Below, in pieces: positions 19,955 through 28,728 of a DNA stretch of 64,000 nucleotides. Both the position numbers and the translations under genes were made by a program. The notes under the pieces are model-generated. The model did not search any database and was not told where the DNA came from. It was given only the letters and a program-made list of their open reading frames with translations. Location of the stretch: positions 1,054,001 through 1,118,000 of the forward strand of contig NC_014122.1 in assembly GCF_000092305.1 (NCBI RefSeq), read 5' to 3'. Origin of the DNA: Methanocaldococcus infernus ME. GTDB taxonomy: Archaea; AGJL01; Methanococci; Methanococcales; Methanocaldococcaceae. Numbering within the stretch: position 1 is the stretch's first letter; every line of letters starts with the position of its first letter.

Positions 19955-20623
19955 TTACTCTTCAACTCTAACAACACTACCAAAACCTTTAGAAACTTTT
20001 CTACCAATTCCTAAGTAGTTTGGGATATTAAAATTAATTAAAAATTCTCCTTTAAAACCTATAAATTTATTTCCCTTATATTTAACTATAAAATCCTCCA
20101 ATTCTAAGACCTCAGCTTTTAGTTTTTCCTTAACATTATAATCTAAATATTTGCTCATTGATAATACATTTCCAACTAATATTTTCTCTAACAACTCTTT
20201 TTTCCCTTCATTGTCTAACTCTTTATATTTGGAATAGTTTTTCTCATTTAAGGCTAACCATGGAGATATAAACTTATACTTAACCATTTCTTTAGTGGTT
20301 CCAAAGTCTTCAAATCTAACTTTAGCATAGCCATTAACAACCTTATAAATTTCTCCTTTTAGCTCTAACTCTTTAATATTTAAAATAATGTCTCCTAAGA
20401 TATTGATCCCTTCCTTTATTCCTAATAAAATAGCATCTCCACCAATAATTTTATACTGTATTTTTGGATATGTGTAAATAAAGCCATTACCACTGTGGTT
20501 ATGTAACTCCTTATATTCCTCTTTATTAAATTTATTGAGTATATACCCCCTTACATAAGGAGTTTGAGACTTTTTTAAAGGCTTGTTTGTTTTTAACCTG
20601 CAAATTAGAATAGGTAGTTTCAT
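19955..20623 (-). CDS. cas6: CRISPR RNA endonuclease Cas6 (Cas6b type)
   Basis: Cas6 cuts the pre-crRNA within each repeat, leaving an 8-nt 5' handle. The 222-residue protein has two RAMP-like halves and the hallmark C-terminal glycine loop GIGRKVSKGFGSV near residues 205-217. The histidine-containing LHNHSGNGFIY near residue 40 may supply the active site. The handle predicted from the repeat here would be ATGGAAAC. The start follows GGTGAAAGAATT. It is the last cas gene of the leftward interference operon, 18 nt after cas3. Confidence 0.88.
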   Translation of the reverse strand: MKLPILICRLKTNKPLKKSQTPYVRGYILNKFNKEEYKELHNHSGNGFIYTYPKIQYKIIGGDAILLGIKEGINILGDIILNIKELELKGEIYKVVNGYAKVRFEDFGTTKEMVKYKFISPWLALNEKNYSKYKELDNEGKKELLEKILVGNVLSMSKYLDYNVKEKLKAEVLELEDFIVKYKGNKFIGFKGEFLINFNIPNYLGIGRKVSKGFGSVVRVEE

Positions 20624-20641
20624 AATTCTTTCACCAAACCT

Positions 20642-22894
20642 CTATAATATTATTGTCTTGTCTTCAATGACTCTAAAGCCAGTTTCTCTATCATAGTATT
20701 TTTCATCAATTTTATCTAAATTCTCTAAAGGTATTTCTTTACCTTTAAGAGCATATTCAGGGACACTTATAACATAATCATAAAAATCTTTTTTTATCTT
20801 TAGAAATTCTTTTCTTCTTTTAAACACATCTTTTATTTCTTTAATTTCTTCATATTTTTTCCAAATTCTCTTAGCTTCATCTTCAACACAGACAAATAAG
20901 TCAAGGGATGGAATATTCTCAATTAATTTAAATTTATTTTCAACATCTTCATACCTAAAGTTTTCAATGGTCTTTAGAATTTCTTTAGATTTATCTTTAT
21001 AAATACTCAATTTTTTAAAGTACAAATTATTTAACCTCAAAAACTCTTTTTCTTCAATTATTTCATAATCATTTAATAACTCCTCAGTCTTGGTTATAAG
21101 GTGATTTTCATAGATGTAAGAAGAAAATCTTTTCCCATTATCATCAATTAACTTAACAATATTTACAATTCCTTTTTTCCCTTCATTGTGCCTATTACAC
21201 CTTCCAGCAGTTTGATTTAGACAGTCTAATGGTGCTATATCTCTATATACAATATCAACACTAATATCAACACCAGCCTCAATTAGTTGAGTAGAAACAA
21301 TAATTTTCCTATTTTTATTTTTATTAATTTTTTTAATTCTTCTTAGTCTTTCCTTTGGGTAAATATTTGTTGATAGGTAGTAGAAATCTCCATCTAAACC
21401 CATCTCCTTTAAAGATTGATAGACTTCTTTAGATGATCTTATTGTATTTAAAACAATGAGAAAATCTTTATGAGGGTTTTTTTGGATATCTTCACTAACT
21501 AAATCAATAAACTCTTTTAAATTCATTTCATTTTTATGAATTCTCATCTTTATTCTGTTCATTTCTTTGAAGTATTCCTCTTTATTTTTTAAAATTTCTA
21601 TATTATTCTTAAAAATCATTGGTAAAGTTGCTGTACATAAAACAAAATAAATGTTATATTCCTCTGCTAAGAAGCTAAATACTTTATTTATAGCAAACCA
21701 ATATTTGTAAGGAATAGCTTGAATTTCATCTAAGATGATTATTGAATTACTCAAAGATTGGAATTTTTTTAGATTTTTATTTTTATTACTAAAAATAGAG
21801 TAGAATAGTTGCATAAAGGTAGTTACTATTATTTTAGAGTTCCATGTTTCTATAAGATGAAGAGCCTTATCTTCATCTAAAACTTCTTCATCAACTTTAT
21901 AATAAATTTCACTTAAATGGTGATGCTTTAAAAGCATGTCTGAGTCCAAATTTTTTAATATATAACTTAGAGCTTTTTTTAACACTTCATAATTTTGATC
22001 AATAATGCTTAAAAAAGGCAAACAATAAATAATTCTCATGTCGGTCTTTTTCTCCTTCTTTATTCTATTTGCTAATTTTAGAGCAAAGTTAAAGACTGTT
22101 AAAGTTTTACCCATTCCAGTTGGAGCATTTAAAGAATAAATTTTATGATTTAAATTAAGTTCATCAACTCTTTTAGCCACTTCAAAGAACATTTTTGTTC
22201 TTAAATAGTCAATTTTATTCTTTTTTAGAAATGTTTTGATATAGCATTCTATACTATCAGGAACATTTAGATTAGAGCTTAAAAACTTTCCTCTAAATAT
22301 GACATCCTCTTTATCTGAGCTTATTAGTAAAGAAAATAGGTAGATGTATAAAAAATAGAATTCATATTTTAAATTATTCTCTTCATATTCAATTTCATCA
22401 TATACATCTTCCAATTCTCTAAAAGAATCCCATAAGTCATCAAAGTCACATTTAATTACAGGAAATTTATTTTCATCTAAAACTTTATTTATAAAGTCTA
22501 TATTTAACTCATTAAATTGCTTTTCTAAAATCTCTTTATCTATGTTAAAATCATGAATAGGATTGCTTAAAAAAGAATGATGATTTTTCACACATAAAGA
22601 AAAGAGTTGATAGTAGTTATTTTCAATTGTTTCTCTAATTACCCAATTGGTTAGTAAGAAGGATATTGCTGAATGTCTCTTTAGAGAACTTTTAACTTTT
22701 TCCCCTCTAATATATCTCTGAAAATAAGAAGTAGCCTTTCCAAAGTCATGAGTTAGAGCAATAATTTTCAAAGTACCTTTAACTAACTTCTCATTAAAGT
22801 ACTTTAATTTAGGAGGAACATATTTTTTTAATGCTCTTTTCATTGTGTTTGTTAAATGATCCTTCAGTGGATAATTAGGATGAGATAAGAGCAT
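20642..22894 (-). CDS. cas3: CRISPR-associated Cas3 HD nuclease-helicase
   Basis: Cas3 is recruited by Cascade to unwind and degrade target DNA. The 750-residue protein carries an N-terminal HD domain (H13, then THDFGK with H49-D50). A superfamily 2 helicase follows: Walker A APTGMGKT at 257-264, DEIQ at 389-392 and motif VI QTAGRCNRH near 550. The DEIQ variant of the DExH box is normal in Cas3. Both nuclease and helicase motifs are intact, so interference should be functional. The gene lies between cas5 (12-nt gap) and cas6 (18-nt gap). Confidence 0.95.
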   Translation of the reverse strand: MLLSHPNYPLKDHLTNTMKRALKKYVPPKLKYFNEKLVKGTLKIIALTHDFGKATSYFQRYIRGEKVKSSLKRHSAISFLLTNWVIRETIENNYYQLFSLCVKNHHSFLSNPIHDFNIDKEILEKQFNELNIDFINKVLDENKFPVIKCDFDDLWDSFRELEDVYDEIEYEENNLKYEFYFLYIYLFSLLISSDKEDVIFRGKFLSSNLNVPDSIECYIKTFLKKNKIDYLRTKMFFEVAKRVDELNLNHKIYSLNAPTGMGKTLTVFNFALKLANRIKKEKKTDMRIIYCLPFLSIIDQNYEVLKKALSYILKNLDSDMLLKHHHLSEIYYKVDEEVLDEDKALHLIETWNSKIIVTTFMQLFYSIFSNKNKNLKKFQSLSNSIIILDEIQAIPYKYWFAINKVFSFLAEEYNIYFVLCTATLPMIFKNNIEILKNKEEYFKEMNRIKMRIHKNEMNLKEFIDLVSEDIQKNPHKDFLIVLNTIRSSKEVYQSLKEMGLDGDFYYLSTNIYPKERLRRIKKINKNKNRKIIVSTQLIEAGVDISVDIVYRDIAPLDCLNQTAGRCNRHNEGKKGIVNIVKLIDDNGKRFSSYIYENHLITKTEELLNDYEIIEEKEFLRLNNLYFKKLSIYKDKSKEILKTIENFRYEDVENKFKLIENIPSLDLFVCVEDEAKRIWKKYEEIKEIKDVFKRRKEFLKIKKDFYDYVISVPEYALKGKEIPLENLDKIDEKYYDRETGFRVIEDKTIIL

Positions 22895-22906
22895 AGTCTC
22901 ATCAAT

Positions 22907-23626
22907 TTAGATAAATGTTATATTTTCATTCAATTCTTTTAGTTTGAAGAATTCATTAACTTTACATCTTATAGGATATCCATTTTTTTCATAAAATATG
23001 TCTACGTACTCAGTGGTTACCCTTTCAAGATTCATGTCATTAGGAAACTTTGAAAATAAATATTCTTTATTTTCTTCAAAGAGGATATCTTTTATATGAT
23101 CTTTTCTGATAACTGAATTTATTTCTACAAAGTTATTACTATTCAAATTTTTTATAGCTTCAAATTCCCCAATATATTTAAAGTTGGCTATTAACTCACT
23201 AATACCCATATACAATGTATAAACAGTTTTATGCTCTTCTAAGAGATTTTTTAGTTTTTCATGTAGTTTATCATCTTTTAAGCTAACATAAATTCTATAT
23301 TTTGGATTTTTTAACATTTCAAACCTTATTTGTGTTCTTGGTTCATGTCCTGTTTTTTTCACTGGAATAAAATAGTTATCCTTTGTATTTATTAAATTTA
23401 TACCAAAATAACATTTCTTTATAGGGTTTAATATTCTTAATCCTATATAGCTTGTGCTACCATTTATATATTTTAAATATTCATTTTTTTTCAATCCAAG
23501 GATAGCCCCTAAAATTCCATAAATTGTAGTTTTTGGTATTATATCATAAGTTAATGGGCTTGTTGTTGTGTATATTTTTTTAAAATGTCCATAATCAGCC
23601 CAGATATCAAAAACTAAAACATTCAT
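22907..23626 (-). CDS. cas5: Cascade subunit Cas5 (type I-B)
   Basis: Cas5 caps the 5' handle of the crRNA in the type I-B Cascade. About 239 residues. It begins with the Cas5 N-terminal pattern VLVFDIWADYGHFKK...TTSPLTYDIIPKTTIYGILGAILG and contains RTQIRFEML, with a C-terminal RAMP-like half. I start it at ATG 23626 because GGTGAAGGAT lies just upstream; the GTG at 23638 is part of that ribosome site. It sits between cas7 and cas3 in the operon. Confidence 0.9.
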   Translation of the reverse strand: MNVLVFDIWADYGHFKKIYTTTSPLTYDIIPKTTIYGILGAILGLKKNEYLKYINGSTSYIGLRILNPIKKCYFGINLINTKDNYFIPVKKTGHEPRTQIRFEMLKNPKYRIYVSLKDDKLHEKLKNLLEEHKTVYTLYMGISELIANFKYIGEFEAIKNLNSNNFVEINSVIRKDHIKDILFEENKEYLFSKFPNDMNLERVTTEYVDIFYEKNGYPIRCKVNEFFKLKELNENITFI

Positions 23627-23652
23627 ATCCTTCACCAAAAAATAAAGAAAGT

Positions 23653-24540
23653 TTATAAAGTTATCTCTTTAAATGGTAAGTCTGAAGTTTTAAAGTCAAA
23701 TTCTTCTCCATTATAAACTAACTTTAATCTCTTGTCCCAAATATACTCAATACTTTCAATTTTATCTTTATTCTCTTTTAGTAGGTTAATTAGCTCAGTT
23801 AAATCTAATTTGTAATCCTTAACATCCCTAATTTTTTCATCTTCTACATTAGAGATTAATTTTAAACTCCTATCTAAGTCTCCAATATGGTAGTTTTTCT
23901 CTTTATAGTTAACCTTTATCAACAATCTTGGAGTATGCCCTACTTTACTTCTACTAATAAGATTTTTTGTTCCATTCCACATAGCTTCAATTAATTTTTT
24001 AATATCCTCTTCTGTCAATTTTGTAGTTTTTGCAGCATTCTCATTAATTATCCCATAAAATGCTATTAATGAATATGGAACTACCCAATATTCTGTAAAA
24101 GTTCCCTGGCTTTTTCCTTCTTTTGAAGGCATTACAGTAGTTCCCTTTATTAATTTTAAAGAAACTCTGTGTAAGCTTCTCCCAAACCTAAATTGAACTG
24201 GTCCTGTAAGAGCTATAGGATTTCCTTTAACAGCTATTGTAGCCCCAAATAGTCTAATATCAATTAATTTTAGTAAGTCTTCTTCTTTTTCTATTTTTAA
24301 CTCTTTTAGCCTATCTTCCTTTGTTTTTAATTCACCTTTTTCATCTCTTACTTCTTTTATAAATATATCTTCTCCAATACTGTCTAAGTAATCTCTAATA
24401 GTTCTTTTCAACCTTACATCTGTAACTATATTGATCCCAGTTTCTTCATCAATTCTTGGCTTGTTCTCATCTAATGGATCTCCATTTGGATTGGCATCTT
24501 TAACATCATATAAGAATAAAATTTCACTTCTTTTTATCAT
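23653..24540 (-). CDS. cas7: Cascade backbone subunit Cas7 (Csh2, type I-B)
   Basis: Cas7 polymerises along the crRNA spacer to form the Cascade backbone. The 295 residues begin RSEILFLYDVKDANPNGDPL, the classical Cas7/Csh2 opening, followed by TDVRLKRTIRDYL and the glycine/threonine-rich central region (ALTGPVQFRFGRSLHRV). The ATG overlaps the cas8b stop by 4 nt (ATGA), so the two are translationally coupled. The Csh2 signature assigns the system to subtype I-B. Confidence 0.94.
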   Translation of the reverse strand: MIKRSEILFLYDVKDANPNGDPLDENKPRIDEETGINIVTDVRLKRTIRDYLDSIGEDIFIKEVRDEKGELKTKEDRLKELKIEKEEDLLKLIDIRLFGATIAVKGNPIALTGPVQFRFGRSLHRVSLKLIKGTTVMPSKEGKSQGTFTEYWVVPYSLIAFYGIINENAAKTTKLTEEDIKKLIEAMWNGTKNLISRSKVGHTPRLLIKVNYKEKNYHIGDLDRSLKLISNVEDEKIRDVKDYKLDLTELINLLKENKDKIESIEYIWDKRLKLVYNGEEFDFKTSDLPFKEITL

Positions 24541-26333
24541 TCTTCATCCCCTCCTTTTCCTTTAAACCTATCACTCATAGCCATACCCAAAGAAAAGATA
24601 TATGAGATTTCATTATTTGTTAATTTCCAATCGTCTCCAGCTTTAACAAAATATTCAGCAACTTTTTCTCTTAATTTTTTGTAGTATAAAGTATTATCTT
24701 CTTGTTCATATTCCATAAGCTTTTGAATAGCTTCTTTAAAAATATATTCAACTCTCTTTTTATCTAACTTTAAGCCATAAAGTTTGGATTGGAAAGGTTT
24801 TGATCCTCTCTTTTTATATTGAAGAGAGAGGAGTTTATTCACTAAAATACCTAATAAAAAGACACATTTTTTCTCATCTCTATCAAAAAATCCTTTATAA
24901 TTATTAAAGAATTCATCAATTTCATCATAAAGATAGTATTCTTTATTGTCTCCCATGATCTCACCATTCAGGATATTCAAGTTTATCAAGAAAAGGAGAA
25001 TCATAAATGACTTGTATGCTGATAATTCAAAAGGCTCATCTTTGACAAACTTGGCTCTAATTTTTGATATAAAACCATTTATTAATTGATAGTAATCAAC
25101 TTTTTTATTTGATATTATAATATTTAATAATCTTAAAAAGTCCTCATTGCCAAAAAATTCTTTTATGTATCCAAGTCTGAATCTTAAGCCTTCCCTATCA
25201 TCAAAATTTTTTAATATATTTTTGAAATATTCTCTTTCTTTTTTTGAGAGTTTCTTATATTTTAATTTAAAATATTTGAATATACCATAGTTTTCTACTC
25301 TATCAATTTCAGCATATAATTTAGCAAATCTTGATGGAAGAATATCTTCAATCATTTGTGTAATTTTAAAATCATTTCCTTCTTTAAAGAACATAAATGT
25401 TATGTACATGTAAATATCTTTTTTTGAAAGATTTTCAAATAGCTTTTTCTCTCTATAGGAATAGTCTTTAGTTCCAAATTCTTCAGCCATCTTCTCTAAT
25501 CTCTTTAAAACATCTCCAATATACTTTTCATCTAAAACTTTTGGGATAATGTAAAGATCATTGCCATAAAATTTTACTCTTAAATGTTCATCTAAGTAGT
25601 TCTTTCCCTCTTTAATATATAAGGCACACTTTAAACATATTGGAAAGGTTTTCCAAGCTTCATTTGGCTTTAAACCACTAACATTTCCAATCTTATCTAT
25701 AGTATAAAATTTAAATTCTCTAAATAGTCCAAAAACCTCCCCTTCTTTGTTACAAATTGAACAAACCCCTTTTCCTTTTGCAACAACATTCCCTGTTTTC
25801 ATGTAATAATAGTCCATAGTGGCTTTATATATGAAGTATTCTTTAAATTCTTCTATATCTCCAACATATATTTCCTCATTTCCTCTTTTAAAAGTCAGAG
25901 TTAAAATGATTCCCTCATTTGGATATCTTTTTTTTAATTTTTTAATATCTTCAATTATTTGTTTCTCCTTTTCTTTAAGTACTTGTTCTAATTTTTTTAA
26001 AAATTCAGTTTCTTTATATTTTTTTGCATCACTAACAGCTTTTAATATTTTATTTTTAAATGTTTTTTCTGGTTCTGTTAACTTAGATGTTGGACTTAGG
26101 TCAGCTCCTCTTGCAGATCCTTTTTTGTAAAGTAATTTTAATATTAGAGATTTATCAAAACTATCATCAAAAACCCCTAAATAGTTAAAATTTTCATCAA
26201 AGGTTATTTTAAAAATAATATTATATTTATTGTCAATATTTGGATTCTCTACAAGTATTGATAAGGGATTGTTAATATCTTTTTCTTCTTTTTTAATGAT
26301 GTATTTACCAATTGCTGCTACACTTGATAGCAT
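24537..26333 (-). CDS. cas8b: Cascade large subunit Cas8b (Csh1)
   Basis: Cas8b recognises the PAM and helps recruit Cas3. The protein is about 598 residues, typical for Csh1, with a zinc-ribbon-like pair of cysteine knuckles (CSICNKEG and FPICLKC) near residues 205-250. The frame is open to an ATG at 26393, but I start it at ATG 26333, which has GGTGAT 5 nt upstream; the longer version would run through the divergent promoter. It is the first gene of the leftward interference operon. Confidence 0.88.
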   Translation of the reverse strand: MLSSVAAIGKYIIKKEEKDINNPLSILVENPNIDNKYNIIFKITFDENFNYLGVFDDSFDKSLILKLLYKKGSARGADLSPTSKLTEPEKTFKNKILKAVSDAKKYKETEFLKKLEQVLKEKEKQIIEDIKKLKKRYPNEGIILTLTFKRGNEEIYVGDIEEFKEYFIYKATMDYYYMKTGNVVAKGKGVCSICNKEGEVFGLFREFKFYTIDKIGNVSGLKPNEAWKTFPICLKCALYIKEGKNYLDEHLRVKFYGNDLYIIPKVLDEKYIGDVLKRLEKMAEEFGTKDYSYREKKLFENLSKKDIYMYITFMFFKEGNDFKITQMIEDILPSRFAKLYAEIDRVENYGIFKYFKLKYKKLSKKEREYFKNILKNFDDREGLRFRLGYIKEFFGNEDFLRLLNIIISNKKVDYYQLINGFISKIRAKFVKDEPFELSAYKSFMILLFLINLNILNGEIMGDNKEYYLYDEIDEFFNNYKGFFDRDEKKCVFLLGILVNKLLSLQYKKRGSKPFQSKLYGLKLDKKRVEYIFKEAIQKLMEYEQEDNTLYYKKLREKVAEYFVKAGDDWKLTNNEISYIFSLGMAMSDRFKGKGGDEE

Positions 26334-26404
26334 AGTTATCACCAGTTTGATATATATAACTGAATAATCATATATAACTTTTAAGATTTTCAACTGGTGA
26401 AGTT
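26334..26404. promoter_or_regulatory. Divergent cas promoter region with perfect 8-bp inverted repeat
   Basis: This 71-bp gap separates cas8b (leftward) from cas1 (rightward). Each start is served by GGTG, and these ribosome sites are the two arms of a perfect inverted repeat, CACCAGTT at 26340-26347 and AACTGGTG at 26392-26399. Between the arms are TATA-like stretches for both directions (GATATATATAAC and CATATATAAC). Two opposed promoters in so little space imply very short leaders or shared control. The symmetry may be simple ribosome-site duplication or an operator. Confidence 0.65.
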
Positions 26405-27403
26405 ATGGACATTATATTAAAATCTTATGGATTTTTTATATATAAAAAAGGAGATAGGTTTATTTTTGAAGTTAAAGAAAATGGAGAAGTAAAGAAAGTT
26501 GAGATCTCTGCAAGTAAAGTTAAAAGAATAATTTTAGGAAAAGATGGAACTATTACTACATCAGCAATTAACTTAGCAATAGAATACAATATTCCAATAA
26601 TATTTTTAAAAAATGAGGATCCTACAGCAATGATATGGCATTGTAAGTTAGGTAAGACTGGAAAAATAAGAAGAAATCAGATAAAGTTTTCAGACACTAT
26701 TGAAGGAATGAAATATGCATCAAAATGGATTGAAAGAAAAATGAAAAATCAAATAGATTTTTTAAAAGAGCTTAAAAAGAACCATGGTAAGAAAGGAGAT
26801 TTTAACAAAATAATTGATAATATAAAAGAGTGTATTGATGATTTAAATAGATACTTAAATAATACAAAGGAAAATTTAGGGACTGTTAGAGACACTATTA
26901 TTGGAATTGAAGGGACTGCCTCAAAATACTATTTTAAAGGAATTAATTTAGCTCTTCCAGAAAAATATAAATTTAGTGAGAGAAGTAGAAGACCTGCAAA
27001 GGATAGGTTTAATGCTCTACTAAATTATGGTTATGGAATGCTTTATCCAGTTGTAGAAAAAGCTTGTATAGTTTCTGGTTTAGATCCATATATTGGATTT
27101 ATACATTCTGATGGATATAATAAGAGGTCATTAGTCTATGATATAATAGAGATATATAGAATTTATGTGGATAAAGGAGTTGTAAGTTTTATAAATAAAA
27201 AGAAAGTAAAAGATGAGTTTTTTATTAAACTACATAATGGAGTAGCCTTGTCAGATACAGGAATTAAAGAGTTTGCAGCATTCATAAATGAATATATATT
27301 TGATAAAGAGCTTGAGATTTATAAAAAGAGATATAAATTTCCTGATGCTATACAAAAGGAATGTTATAAAATTGCAAATGATATAAGGGAGAGATATTTA
27401 TGA
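26405..27403 (+). CDS. cas1: CRISPR adaptation integrase Cas1
   Basis: Cas1 integrates new spacers at the leader-repeat junction. The 332-residue protein has the N-terminal beta domain and the C-terminal catalytic helical domain. The metal ligands are visible as E169 (GIEGTASKYYF), H234 (GFIHSDG) and E249 (YDIIEIYR), all intact. The ATG follows GGTGAAGTT. The stop overlaps the cas2 start by 4 nt (ATGA). The rightward adaptation operon cas1-cas2-cas4 leads straight into the leader of array 1. Confidence 0.95.
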   Translation: MDIILKSYGFFIYKKGDRFIFEVKENGEVKKVEISASKVKRIILGKDGTITTSAINLAIEYNIPIIFLKNEDPTAMIWHCKLGKTGKIRRNQIKFSDTIEGMKYASKWIERKMKNQIDFLKELKKNHGKKGDFNKIIDNIKECIDDLNRYLNNTKENLGTVRDTIIGIEGTASKYYFKGINLALPEKYKFSERSRRPAKDRFNALLNYGYGMLYPVVEKACIVSGLDPYIGFIHSDGYNKRSLVYDIIEIYRIYVDKGVVSFINKKKVKDEFFIKLHNGVALSDTGIKEFAAFINEYIFDKELEIYKKRYKFPDAIQKECYKIANDIRERYL

Positions 27404-27684
27404 TTTATGTAATTTATGATATAAGTGATGATAAAATTAGAAAAAAAGTTTCTGATAAGTGTTTAAATTATGGATTATTAAGAATCCAAAAAAGTGTATT
27501 TGCGGGAAATCTAAACAAAAATAGAATTGATGAATTAAGAGTTTTCTGTGAGAATATTATTGAAGAGAATGACAAAGTTTACATAATTGAAGTTTGTGAA
27601 AAGTGTTTTGGAAAGTTAATTTGTATTGGTGAAGAATTTGATAAGGAGTTAGTTAATGACTCTAAAAAAACTATGGTGCTCTAA
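27400..27684 (+). CDS. cas2: CRISPR adaptation protein Cas2
   Basis: Cas2 forms the Cas1-Cas2 complex that measures and inserts spacers. The 94 residues show the ferredoxin-like Cas2 opening MIYVIYDISDDKIRKKV with the conserved Asp at residue 7, followed by LNYGLLRIQKSVFAG. The ATG is coupled to the cas1 stop. The normal length and intact first strand argue for function. Confidence 0.94.
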   Translation: MIYVIYDISDDKIRKKVSDKCLNYGLLRIQKSVFAGNLNKNRIDELRVFCENIIEENDKVYIIEVCEKCFGKLICIGEEFDKELVNDSKKTMVL

Positions 27685-27685
27685 A

Positions 27686-28276
27686 ATGGAATTTGATATG
27701 ATAACAGTGTCAGATGTTATTGAATACTTATACTGTCCAAGATTTGTTTATTTTGAGAGAGTTTTAGGAATTCTTCAACATGAGGAAAAAAGAGAAAAAG
27801 TTTTAATTGGAAGGCATATTCATGAGCTGAAAGAAAAAATAAATAAAAACTATATCAGAAAATCAATAAATGCTAAATCAAAATATTCAAATGTTTATCT
27901 ATCATCTAAGAAATACAAAATAGTTGGGATTGTAGATGAAGTTTTAGAATTAAATGATGGAAGCTTTTCACCTCTAGACTATAAGTTTGCAGAGTATAAA
28001 AGTAGATTATTTAAAACATATAAGTATCAATCTGTTTTGTATGGCTTATTGATTAAAGAAAATTTTAATGTCAATGTAAATAAAGGGTTTATAGTTTATG
28101 TGAGAAGTGGAAATCTTATTAAAGAAATTAAATTCAAAAAAGAAGATTTTAAAAAAGCTATTGAATTCATTAAACTTATATTTGAGATTATTGAAGATGA
28201 AAAATTTCCCATAGATATTAAAGTTAATAAAAAGAAATGTATTGATTGTTGTTATAGAAATTTATGCTGCCTTTAG
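27686..28276 (+). CDS. cas4: CRISPR adaptation nuclease Cas4
   Basis: Cas4 trims prespacers and helps select the PAM and orientation. About 196 residues. It carries a RecB-type nuclease core (GIVDEVLEL, SPLDYKFAEYK, then the YKYQS motif) and the Fe-S cysteines, one near the N-terminus (LYCPRFVYFE) and three near the end (KKCIDCCYRNLCCL). I chose the ATG at 27686, just after the cas2 stop and behind ATGGTGC; the longer frame from 27656 lies inside cas2. It ends 16 nt before the leader hairpin. Confidence 0.9.
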   Translation: MEFDMITVSDVIEYLYCPRFVYFERVLGILQHEEKREKVLIGRHIHELKEKINKNYIRKSINAKSKYSNVYLSSKKYKIVGIVDEVLELNDGSFSPLDYKFAEYKSRLFKTYKYQSVLYGLLIKENFNVNVNKGFIVYVRSGNLIKEIKFKKEDFKKAIEFIKLIFEIIEDEKFPIDIKVNKKKCIDCCYRNLCCL

Positions 28277-28728
28277 AAGGAAACTTTTATAAGAAACTTT
28301 TAGAAAAAGTTTCATCAAAAGGAATTAGTTTGATGGGTTTTTATTTTTTTGTTATTAGTTATTTGGATATCGCTATTAACGTTTTTAATTAAGTTTTCTT
28401 GCTTTTATATAGGGGTTGTTGAAAATTGGTACGAGAAAATTGGGGAAAAGTAATACTGATTTTTTCGTTGGAGAATTGTGATTTTTTAGTTTTTTGGTTT
28501 GTTTGCTGTTATTTTATATGTTTTAGGTTTAGTTAGGAGTTGTTTTTAGTGAAATAAGGGTTAATTGCTGAGCTTTATTTTAACGGTTGTGCATAGTATT
28601 TTTAAATGGAGGGAACAATCTTTCTTACTTTTATATAGGGGTTCAATAATCAACCAGTAAGAAAACTCGGGTTTAAAAAGAAAGTTTTTTATAGGAGTTT
28701 TGATATAAAATAAGGACAGACATTAAGG
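28277..28728 (+). promoter_or_regulatory. CRISPR leader of array 1 (long-repeat element, copy 1)
   Basis: A gene-free AT-rich stretch between cas4 and the first repeat. From about 28293 to 28728 it matches 56621-57055 almost base for base. It resembles the roughly 400-bp long segment (LR) that I recall preceding short repeats in M. jannaschii. It contains two copies of CTTTTATATAGGGG (28402-28415 and 28628-28641), each a good archaeal TATA element. The second, 87 bp before the first repeat, is the likelier array promoter. The leader ends GACAGACATTAAGG, where new spacers should insert. I see no convincing reading frame in it. Confidence 0.85.
28293..28313 (+). repeat. 21-bp perfect hairpin at leader 1 boundary
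   Basis: GAAACTTTT and AAAAGTTTC form a perfect 9-bp stem with a 3-nt loop, 16 nt after the cas4 stop. The same element occurs at 56520-56540 and 56621-56641, plus a mutated copy at 56495-56515. It marks the outer edge of the homologous leader block. It could serve as a terminator-like structure or be a scar of element duplication. Confidence 0.7.

Noticed and set aside
24537-26393. Cas8b starting at ATG 26393
   Set aside because: The additional 20 residues would cover the divergent promoter and overlap the cas1 ribosome-site region; ATG 26333 has GGTGAT at proper spacing.
28277-28728. Protein-coding gene or insertion sequence in the leader region
   Set aside because: No frame of useful length, no terminal inverted repeats with target duplication, and no transposase; the match to the second leader explains the conservation.
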